This document shows, one piece after another, positions 55,416 to 64,000 of a stretch of DNA of 64,000 nt. The notes below the pieces were generated by a model that did no database searches, had not been told where the DNA came from, and saw only the letters and a program-made list of their open reading frames with translations. Each line of letters opens with the position of its first letter. The first letter of the stretch is position 1. Origin of the DNA: Leguminivora glycinivorella (taxonomy: Eukaryota; Arthropoda; Insecta; Lepidoptera; Tortricidae); assembly GCF_023078275.1 (NCBI RefSeq), contig NC_062987.1, positions 22,305,772 to 22,369,771 on the forward strand, written 5' to 3'. The position numbers were made by a program, and so were the translations under genes.

Positions 55416-57149
55416 GTGTGGGTACCTATAACTAACATCATCCTCAACGAGCGTTTTCGAATCGTAATTATACTCGTACCTACATTTGTGTGTTACGGCG
55501 AAAACGATTTGCATGTACATAGTACATATCGTATCGACACATATTTGACTAGTACGTGCCCTGCTGCTGCTGCTTAAGCAACTACCGCATCACACACGTA
55601 GGCAGTGAACACTTGAGCAGTAAGCGGCGTAAGCGCGTTAGCGGAACTTCGGGGAGTGACGACAAAGCACGAAAGTTGCACCATGCACCGCGGCACGCTT
55701 CGCTCAAGTTTTCGGAACTACTCGGCGATACCGAGGCGTGAGACGGGTTAACAGTTTCATACCATATTGTGTTTACTCTGCGAAGCGGGGAAATATTGAT
55801 ATATTCTCAGGGAACGTTGGCAGCCAAACAGTCAGCCACTGTAGAACTATGTCATAGTGACGTTATAAATCAGATTGTAAGAAATCTCTTTCTGATTGTA
55901 ATTTTGACATGGTTGTAGAGTGGTCTAGGGTTCCAATTGGTTGACTGTACCTAAAATAAAATCATTCACAATCGCACATGTTGTGTGCCACAAATTTGTT
56001 GATCTCACTGACGGGTCAAAAATAACAATCGAATTTCAGTCTTAAGTTTATCACGAATAAATAATATTTTGACTGCTGCTGTTAAAGCAAAAGTGAGTCA
56101 TCAGATTATGTTATTGTTTGGAGAATGCTACTTACACTTAATACAGATATGGCGAAATTTTAATGCAAAGTCTCAAAAGTCAAAAATCTTTTAAAATTCT
56201 TTATATGACTGAACCTGGTAGGTATTCAATAACCTCGAGATGCGATCAAGTCGGTGACTGATAGCGCGGGCCGCGACTCTCAAACTTTTTAACGAGCGCC
56301 GAAACATGGCGCCCTAATTATGAATACTTCCAACAACTTTGAGAACCGCTTTACGACGCAGCTCAGCGATATTGAAGGCACGTCACGGTAAACGTCAGAG
56401 GCTTGTCTAAGAGTTAGAGTGGGAAACGTTATACTATTTGTAAAACAAATGAAGAAACTAATCACCAATATCACCACAACATGGTGGTGCTTGTGTGACA
56501 TACGGACACTTTGTCATAGTGTCACAACTCACAGGCAAACAGACAAGTTTTGTAAAATCTGGACTTTCTTCTTATTCGGCAATATTTTTTGCAAAAATTT
56601 GATATAATTCTATATACTTATGGATTCTATATAATATAAGTAACTGTGTTTTGGTAGTATTGAAATATTTGAAATGAAAGCCGTCATTTTTCCAATTACG
56701 CCACGAGTATTTGTTCCGAAGTAATAAAATATAAATGTTATCTATGAATTTATCTTGAGAAGAGAATAATACAATTTTATATCGCTGCCTGGTTTTAAAT
56801 ATATTACCCGGCTAGACGCTCGAATTAAGGTTTCACCTTTTAATAAATTTTGTATGATTTTCCGATGCAAGCTCTCGGCCTATCCCTAGTTGTGAACAAT
56901 GAGGAGCGTTCAGAATAACGGCTTTTGTATTAAACCTCGTCGCTAAGACAAGGAGCTGTAACACGTGATGGAACTAACACTGTTCATTCGAGAATTAGAC
57001 ACCTACGCACATTTCCGGGACATTCCTGGAATCCAGGCAAATTGAGCGTGACAAATAGTTTAGAGAAGAGGGGAAGTCGTTTAACAAGGTCAAAGATGAC
57101 CTAAATTGCAAGAAAATTCTTTGATACACACATACATATATACATACAT

Positions 57150-57410
57150 ACATTCGTGTTTCACAAAGAGCTACGGAGCGGTCAATGCTTGACATTACGC
57201 TCATGCACCGAAAAAGAAATGAGTGGATCAGACAGGTTACAAAACTTAAAGACGTGGTGGAGGAGCTCGGACACAGAAAGTGGAGACGGCCACAATTGCC
57301 ATAGACGATGGACGAACTCTGGAGTGGAAGCCCGCTAGCACGCGGTCGTGGCAAGCCGCCCCTGACATGGAGAGACGACATCTGCCAACAAGCTGGCGAG
57401 GTGTAATTAA
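57150..57410 (+). pseudogene. Decayed LINE C-terminal region
   Basis: One frame reads ERSMLDITLMHRKRNEWIRQ, then VTKLKDVVEELGHRKWRR and a stop. Another frame continues with WSGSPLARGRGKPPLTWRDD followed by ICQQAG. This order (ERSML.I.L.DR.RN..IR, then KW.W.GH, then GRP...W.DDI...AG) is a hallmark of RTE-like LINE proteins in insects. It is broken by at least one frameshift. Confidence 0.75.
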
Positions 57411-57414
57411 TTAA

Positions 57415-59145
57415 TTTTTTCTGTAATTGTAGAATGTGGCTTAAGATAAACTGGCTAAGAATGTAGGTACACTTATGAATATAAGCTTCATAACTATGAC
57501 AAACAACGGCGTAAGCTCATTGACTCGCCGCTCGTTGTGATAGATAATTATGTAACGTACAGTTCCGCACGCCAGCGCCAGCCGCTCCCCTCGTAATCAT
57601 TTCCACCGAGCTCCTCAAACATGTGTATCGTCTGCAAACCAAACAAGCCCTCAATTATGACGAAAGGAAACCACCGGCATTCATACAAACGTAGTCCACA
57701 TCCCCCCCCCCCCCCCCCCCCCCCCCCCCCGCATATAAACATTGGATTTCATAAAGCAAGTTGTTGACGTAACTTAATCTGTGTTATGCTTCTTCTTCGT
57801 CTTTAAATCCTGTTACCCTCTGCTTGAAATTGACGAATCAGTTAACATTTATCATAATGACGAAATGCAGAGAGAATGAAAACTGCGTTTATATGGAGAA
57901 TCGATCATTGTCTCCTCTGAAGCGCTCGCGCCTGCGAGCTGCGCCAGGCCGTCGCTGATTAAAGAGTTATTATTCAATTAACGTTAATTGTAAAACATGA
58001 TGAAGCCGAAACTTCCGCGCTTTATCTCCGCTTCGGATTCATCTCCATCTATTATCCGGGGTGGAGGAACTTGTGATTTTTATGGTAATTGCTTGTAATG
58101 AGATCGGTAACTTGGACCGCGGGGGGCAGGCCTACCCCGAACAGAGAACTTCGCAAATCTTTTATTCAAGGAGTATTTTTAGCACCGGTAGGCCCGCAGA
58201 ATGGCTTGCTTACTTGGCAAGTTATTATTTATTCCTTAGTCTGGCAGGTGGCCGATGAGCGTGATAGGAAAGGCTGCTTATTCTTAACTGATGTTAAGAA
58301 CTAACCTAACTGGTGTTTCTTTTCAGAAATGTTCTTATCGCCAGTGAACAAACTGCAATCAACAAATAAGCAATTTGCTCATATGTTTGTACGTTCGAGT
58401 ACGTAAGTTTATTATTACAATAGTTATTCTCAATTTAGATTTGTATTTAGTTCTTCAATGACAAGTTCCATTCGTGGCGAAACGATTGTAGAAGGTTTAG
58501 CTGTTGAAAGAGCACGGCGGCGGCGGCGGCGGCGGCCTGCATTCATCAGCGGTCTAACAGCATTATGCTATCACCACAAACGTCTCCGCCCGCTCAAGGC
58601 GCAGCCGTGGGGCTCGAGCCAGATAAGGCACGGCTCTAGAGCACTCGAGCCGGCCGAGCCACAAAGGCCCGAATGCAGCGCGGCTCGAGCTCGCCGCACA
58701 TTTTTATTCCACCGCCGAGGTGGTGCATTCTCCCGGATGGCTTTGAAATTGCTCAAGTGCCTCCACACGGTTATTTCACTTCTCAAAGCGATTTCCCTTT
58801 TAATACAAGTTTATACGATTGCGTACGTAAAATAGCTATTTCTTTTCCGTTTTCAGCAATATCGTGAAATGAAGGTTTAGTACGGCAATATAGACAAAAG
58901 CCCCGTTCGCGAGGCTGCAGTGCGTACATAAATACGCTTTCAGTATTGTACAATTTGTAGAGGCTGGAGACTCACAGGGGAAAGTTTCGCGCGTCCCCGC
59001 CGAGGCTGTTGTTTTTAGTTTTGTTTGCGAAATGTCCTCCACTCTCCTATAATAGTATTTTTGTTTTCAAATCTAAGCTTGGCTTTTAGGCTCTACATGT
59101 AATACGGTACGTATAGATTTTAACCGAAGATACTAAAGCAACGAA
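57415..59145. other. Intergenic DNA
   Basis: It contains poly(C) at 57702-57730, a (CGG)n run at about 58516-58534 and a GC-rich stretch at 58570-58720 with inverted GGCTCGAGC-type motifs. Open frames over these runs look like composition artefacts. Confidence 0.4.
57702..57730. repeat. Poly(C) tract, 29 bases
   Basis: Uninterrupted C. It may be a length-variable or assembly-sensitive site. Confidence 0.95.
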
Positions 59146-59149
59146 ACAA

Positions 59150-59739
59150 ACGTTATTATATCGCTATTGCCGCTCGCTGACTCCAACTGTACCCATTCTT
59201 CTCTAGCACCTGCCTTACATGCTGCAGCTCGCTTTGCACGTACTGCACCAGTACGGCAGTGGCAGAGCACGCGTACGATACCGGCGCGTCCCATTTTATA
59301 CGTTTCGATAGAGCAAGGTTATTGGTACGGGAGAAATGTTTTGTACCACACAAAGTTCTCGAGGCAATTGAAATCGGACGCCGCCCTAATTTCAATCGGG
59401 ACGGAGGCTGGATGTTGCCACCGGCATGGAAACCGGTAATACCTGGTGTGAAGCAGATAGTGTGCTTTGACAATCGCGTGGACACAGTGAGTGCAGTGTG
59501 CTTACCTTCGTCGGTCGACACAGCCGCGCTACCAGAACTCTACAACTCTACACTGCAACTGCAGCTGCGGACTGCTCTGCGCTCCCCGCCCCCGTCATAT
59601 CCGCGCGCGCGCAGCGGGCGGAGCGGCGGGCGGCGCGGCCAGTTCACGGAGTTTAGCCGTCGCGTGAACTCCTATATGCCTGAAGAGGGGCCTCCGAATT
59701 GGCCCGAAACATGTCGCAGCAATAGCGATATAATAACGT
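59150..59739 (+). mobile_element. Penelope-like element fragment bounded by 21-bp inverted repeats
   Basis: 59150-59170 (ACGTTATTATATCGCTATTG then C) is the exact reverse complement of 59719-59739. Between them is a coding fragment like the GIY-YIG-side C-terminus of Penelope-like proteins, then a GC-rich stretch and a hammerhead-like motif (59680-59715). The sequence after 59715 recurs at 62219-62250 and, inverted, at 9213-9265, so this is a repeat family. No RT is present. Confidence 0.6.
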
Positions 59740-59741
59740 GA
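59241..59741 (+). pseudogene. Penelope-like GIY-YIG domain C-terminal part, truncated
   Basis: The frame contains TAVAEHAYDTGASHF, then HKVLEAIEIGRRPNFNRDGG and WMLPPAWKPVIPG. The pattern VAEH...TGH, a central EAIEI, then N.NRDGGW.L...W is what I know from the end of the GIY-YIG endonuclease region in Penelope-like retroelements. The catalytic GIY and YIG segments and the RT upstream are absent. The frame continues through a Pro/Arg/Gly-rich part and across the hammerhead motif to a TGA at 59739-59741. The extension is probably not true protein sequence. The start is not determinable; it is a fragment. Confidence 0.6.
59678..59735 (+). ncRNA. Hammerhead ribozyme-like motif (type I, minimal stem III)
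   Basis: CTGAAGA (59680-59686) fits the CUGANGA core. GGGCC and GGCCC form a 5-bp stem II with an 8-base loop (59688-59705), followed by GAAA (59706-59709). CATG then TC gives a minimal stem III and a GTC cleavage site after 59715. Stem I can form from GC/GC next to the core and TATAT (59673-59677) with ATATA (59728-59732). Penelope-like elements are known to carry such hammerheads, often acting as dimers through a palindromic stem III like CATG. Confidence 0.6.
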
Positions 59742-59744
59742 GTA

Positions 59745-61075
59745 CAACCGTAGATTCATTAATTATTTGAATATGTCTCACGAAAGTTTAACGTGTATAG
59801 TCCCTTACAGGTTGGATCTTATTGGTAAAAGTGACCACTTAACGATGCTTTAATTTCAGAATCAGTCAAACTACAAAAAAAAATCAAAATTTTCCAAATC
59901 GCGCGCGAACGCTTCTCCGTACGTCGTCAACTCCAGAAGGGGTGGGTAATGGATCCACATCGATGCGTAATACCCATCTACATTGGAAAGGGCGTAACTA
60001 CACATAACTCTAAAACCAACATACGTCCTATTAGTTCCAAACAGTTGCCTCGAGTGATGTGTGTCGTATAGCTGCAGAAGGTCATAACTCCGCTAAATTC
60101 GTATACGGACATGTGTCGTTTTAAATTATCGAGTATTGGAGTGATGTCTCCAATACTCGGTAACCATTGTTTCAAGGACGCACTGAGCTTATGGTGATTG
60201 AGGTATGTTTTTCTTAAACGGTTTACCATGTCGCCGGATGAAACGGATGGCGGCTGGTAAACCTATAGCTATAACTATACAAGTATACTATACACGCGTA
60301 GCATTTGTTTCCTAAAATTGGCAGGCTGAGACATGAGTGGATTGGCATTACTTAAGGGAAGACGTTAAAGGAAAGGCTGAGTTTTATTGCTTATCGAATG
60401 GAAAGGAAGGCTCTCACCCTCATAACGCGATGAATGAATACTTATTTAAAACTGGCTGATGTGAGGTTGAAAAGACAAAAATCCAGACATCAGCCTATAA
60501 ATCGTGACATTAACTTGACGGGTGAGTGTAATTTTTGCATAGTTCGAAAATCCTGGCGTACATAAGTAATTATGGCAATGGTTGAAATAACAATCAACTT
60601 CAGAAGAACGGTATGAGCATTAAGCATTGCTGTAGTCGACCACAATCAAAACTCGCAGCAGTAAAAGATACACCTGTGATCATGGTAATTGCAACAATAT
60701 GACAAGTTGACAATAATGAAAAGTCAGACTGGGAAAATCTTATGATTATTAAACGAACCGTCAGCATGAATAGTTCGCAAACATGATGAAGGGACTATTA
60801 TGTCCCAATCAGTTCTCGGGCCCAGGATCCGTGCGTTTATCATATTAACCGTCGCCGTTACCGCTCTCACGGCGCCTCGCGAGTCGCGGCCGTTCCGCCG
60901 AGGGCCCTCCAGAACGCTCCGAACGAGCGACCGCAAGTGCCTGGCGCAGACCGTAATATATGTGGACCACACTCGACCACTCACAGGGTCGGGGAAGTGC
61001 TGCCATCGGATACCTGCCACGTGTTCCCCCGTTATATTTCATGTGAGAGTGAATGCTTGTTTTATCGTGATATAT
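59745..61075. other. Intergenic DNA
   Basis: No gene recognised. 60820-61020 is GC-richer with open frames on both strands, but no known motif. At 60125-60165, TCGAGTATTGGAGTGATGTC and GTCTCCAATACTCGG form a short hairpin. Confidence 0.4.
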
Positions 61076-61082
61076 ATATAGT

Positions 61083-61350
61083 AGGTACATTACGATACAC
61101 GTGCGGAAAAGAGGAAGATCAAAACTAGTGGCGATAAATTACAGATGGCCCTCTGAAGATTAGACTTGACACGAAATTAATCACTTTGTGCAATAGTCCA
61201 GGCAAAATAACTATCTGTACTAAAAATAGTACATTACGATACAACCGACGTTTTTCAGTACAACATGGCCCTCCGAAGTTTCGACCTGGCATATAATGAA
61301 CCACTTCTCGCACTAGTACGTAAAAAAAACACCATTTGTACTGAAAAATA
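61083..61350. repeat. Diverged tandem pair, dispersed-repeat type
   Basis: GTACATTACGATACACGTGC and GTACATTACGATACAACCG begin two units, each with ATGGCCCTCYGAAG and TTTGTACTGAAAAATAG or similar. The first unit also has AACTAGTGGCGATAAATTAC, a phrase common in moth repeats. No gene. Confidence 0.55.
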
Positions 61351-61354
61351 GGTT

Positions 61355-61920
61355 TTGTTTCTTAATTTTTCAGTCTCTCAATTTGTCAATATCTAAAGAG
61401 ATACACAAATTTTCATCCGCTTTACGAAGAGGTTGATTGAAATGAGAAATGGCTTGTAGAATAGCTGTAGTCTAAAAATAAATAGAATGGAAATTCTGGT
61501 ACAATTTGTCTTTCAACAAATACATAAATTCGTGATAATGAGTAGGAGAAATAACGTAAAGAATCTCAACTTTGATTAAATGTAGTTGGTACTTAAATAT
61601 TTAATAATATGGCCGAAATAACCCTTGAATCATATTAGGGCAGTGGTCTGTGGCCCCTATTACCACTAATGCTGGCCCTTATTTGCGGCCGCAGGGTTAA
61701 CAAGGTTACCCGCTAGTTATGAATTGATTCAATTTCGCCAAAGTGCGCTCGCGCGGATGAGTCTAGGCTTCAAGTGGTCGCGGGGTTTTGGGATAATTCA
61801 AGCGGTACATTAAATGTGAGTTAATGTTAAATTAAATCAACTTGAAAGGTGTTGCCAGGTGAACTAAGTAAATAGGCAAATTATAGACGTTTAGCTTTCG
61901 TGAGACATATTCTAATGTAA
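61355..61920. other. Intergenic DNA
   Basis: AT-rich to mixed composition; no gene or repeat recognised. Confidence 0.45.
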
Positions 61921-61924
61921 CGGA

Positions 61925-62105
61925 TGTACAGATACAGTGCGAAAAGATTTGCCTTCGTATTGTTACGGAAACGTACGAAAATGTCATGCTATTTCAGTCA
62001 GTCTCAGTACAAGATGTACTCGTACTGACATTGACTGAACTAGCATGACAATACGAACGTTTCCGGAAAAATACGAAAGAAACCCTTTTCGCACTACATC
62101 TGTAC
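61925..62105. mobile_element. GTGCGAAAA-type MITE, copy 2
   Basis: GTACAGATACAGTGCGAAAA at the left and TTTTCGCACTACATCTGTAC at the right are inverted with one or two differences. The inner parts ACGGAAACGTACGAAAATGT and ATACGAACGTTTCCGG are also inverted, so nearly the whole element can fold. Homologous to 20224-20405. Confidence 0.8.
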
Positions 62106-62179
62106 TCAAGTTAATATCGTGATTGGCAAGACGTTTTGTACTCCATACGGAGTGTGGGGAGCGGGCGCCCCGAGCACTT

Positions 62180-62250
62180 ATGCCTGATAATGGGTCTTCA
62201 TATGACTAGAAACATGTCGCCAATCGCGATGTATTAACGTGAGTACATTA
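62180..62250 (+). ncRNA. Decayed hammerhead-like motif, second plus-strand copy
   Basis: CTGATAA (62184-62190; one core base differs from CUGANGA), a weak stem II, GAAA (62209-62212), CATGTC (62213-62218), then GCGATGTATTAACGTGAGTA, which matches the tail of the 59.7-kb copy. Probably inactive. Confidence 0.5.
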
Positions 62251-62254
62251 GTAT

Positions 62255-64000
62255 ATTTAAATAAGCAAAATTATACATAATATAATGATATAAACATTAA
62301 GGCATTTAATAATAAAAGTGATAAAGCGCTTCCGATCGGAGACCGGCCGTTGTCCTGTAAACCTGTGTTTTTTACATGTTTGTGAAACTCCCATTTTACG
62401 AGAGTGGATTTTCGTGTAAATCTTAAAAGCCTGAAAATCAGCCAATGTTCGGCATGACTGACAATTTTAACTCAATTTACGGTAACCATTTGACTTTTTC
62501 CGCGTGAGAGCGTCCTCGTACGTACCCAGCGATAGTCATCTTGGGCTGACGGCAAGTCGCAATAAATCAACGGAATCATAATTCATTTATTCATTGCTTT
62601 TGTGGATTTACAATATAACGATGTGGAGCACGATACGTATATTTTATAGCCAATTTTCACAAAAAAGAGTTATGGAATAAATCTCGAAGATAAATCTCTA
62701 GTTTCTTTGTACATAATAAAACATTGAGTACACCTGCGCGGCTTGTTTAAAACACAACATCTGAACCAAACAATGTCGTCTGTAATACTTAGATTCAATT
62801 CAAAGGCCACATGACGATCATAATGAAGATGAGGAAATATAAAACAATAGTTTTAGGGTGGGTGTCTTTTATTTAACCCACTGGACGTTACATACATCAA
62901 CGCCTGTGTTCTCAAAACGGGGCAGGAAGAGCACACAAAACCTTAAATTTTATTAGTGCCATATTCCAATTACTTAACGGGTTGAAACAAACCGAAATTG
63001 CGATATTGCAGTAACCTAACAACAGTAACAGGTACAAAATCACAATTGAACACAATGTTCCACATTCCCACATTAGAGTTCTACGACAACCACAAGGGTA
63101 ACTTACTAATTTAGTGCTTTTACCCCAGACTCCCGAAACAAAATGCTGGCACAAATATAATATACAATACCAGCCTGTAAATCTGATATAGGAAAAATAT
63201 AATTATAATATGTGTATAGTGTTGTTTAATAACCTGAATTAAGAATGTTGCATGGGCATGAATTTAAGAAAGAACTGACTAAATGGATTATTTAAATTTC
63301 AAATTGTAATATATAATAATGTTTTTTTTTCTAAATATTTTATTTATAATTTGTAATGTGCAATAAATGCAATAATTCATGTGTAAATTAAGATTTTAAT
63401 TAGTATGGAATTGTTTTATATATTAGGATGTAGTACTATTAAAATGATATGCATGTACCTGATGTATGGTACATCAGTAAACGGAATGTATTATATAAAC
63501 ACTTTGCATGTTGGCTTTATGTCGACTGAATACTGATTCTGTATAATTGTGACGTATTCTAGCAAATAAACATTTCTATTTGTATTTCATGACACATAGT
63601 ATACAGAAACCGTATTGTATTCAAAATGTACATTTCAGTATCGAAAGAATGCGTGTCCTAGACCGTAGTTGTTATTCATGGGTCACCGCGCACGCCGGCC
63701 GCGAGGTCCATCCGTCATCCGCCACTCCGGGCGAAGCGCCCCCGAAGGAGCCGCACTTAAGGAACTAATCAATTACAAGCCACTGATACTCTTTTGTTGG
63801 ACTACGTGAAGGAAATTCGGCCGGGGTGCTTTGGGGGTATTACAACAGGTTTTTAGGGCTAGTTAAAAATAATGCTAATTAAAATACTCAATTTTATATC
63901 AAGTAGACGCTAAGTTTCATATACTAGCTATAATAACTAGAATGTAATTTAAAATTCCGTTTTAAAATTATATATTGTTTCAATTCAGACTCATATACTT
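62255..64000. other. AT-rich intergenic DNA to the window end
   Basis: No gene recognised. Several AATAAA-like signals lie at 63360-63570. A GC-rich patch at 63685-63765 (CACGCCGGCCGCGAGGTCCA) has no known motif. Confidence 0.4.

Larger units (their letters stand above)
53080..57145. other. Intergenic DNA, no gene recognised
   Basis: It holds a SINE fragment (53478-53530) and a (CT)n tract (55392-55415). GC-rich patches lie at 53815-53930, 54255-54420 and 55620-55740. Open frames in the GC-rich patches (for example 55556-55741) show no known motif. Confidence 0.4.

Noticed and set aside
57548..57742. Poly-Gly open frame on the minus strand
   Set aside because: Product of the 29-base poly(C) run.
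58458..58835. 125-codon Arg-rich open frame
   Set aside because: It starts in a (CGG)n run and continues through GC-rich sequence with an equally open opposite strand; no motif.

Overview
This window looks like a gene-poor, transposon-rich stretch of a lepidopteran (moth or butterfly) nuclear genome. The evidence is an AT-rich background, tRNA-headed SINEs with the Lepidoptera-type head and body, Helitron-like copies whose 3' ends read like AGCCGCGG...AAGCTAG, LINE 3' ends of CR1/Jockey/RTE type, short TIR elements present in several copies, and TTAGG motifs inside minisatellites. I found no conserved host protein-coding gene, no functional tRNA or rRNA gene and no CRISPR array.

Layout. 1-8066: an almost complete BEL/Pao LTR retrotransposon. 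It has a 5' LTR cut by the window edge, a tRNA-Tyr type primer site, a 1944-codon Gag-Pol frame with all catalytic motifs, and a full 3' LTR. The two LTRs look identical over the 531 shared bases, so the insertion is young. It lies inside the reverse transcriptase of an older non-LTR element (8067-9207, minus strand). 9213-26600: AT-rich DNA with LINE tails, SINEs, microsatellites, a GC-rich minisatellite, a possible TATA promoter (minus, near 16020), two copies of a CAGGGTGGGGCC MITE and a Helitron-like element containing a long hairpin. 27103-30880: a candidate unclassified DNA element with CCCAAC termini and many palindromic CTTATAAG-like sites. It carries a plausible two-exon gene (99 aa), a 43-codon ORF and a near-perfect 3 x 120 bp array. 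31176-32060: a TTAGG-containing minisatellite. 33371-35660: three nested inverted-repeat elements, the innermost a mariner with an almost intact transposase. 35690-50700: MITEs, SINEs, LINE fragments, a MITE split by a LINE with a visible target duplication, and a perfect 20-bp-arm palindrome. 51386-53075: an element holding a second array of the TTAGG minisatellite, in opposite orientation. 57150-62220: a LINE fragment, a Penelope-like GIY-YIG C-terminal fragment bounded by 21-bp inverted repeats, and hammerhead-ribozyme-like motifs.

How the parts relate: almost everything recognisable is mobile DNA or its debris, often nested, so the order of insertion can be read in several places. Parts most likely to be active or recently active are the Pao element and the mariner (one frameshift near its start). 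The most novel-looking parts are the 27.1-30.9 kb element with its small spliced gene, the hammerhead/Penelope family (three copies), and the paired TTAGG minisatellites. All family assignments come from reading motifs by eye; no search was run.
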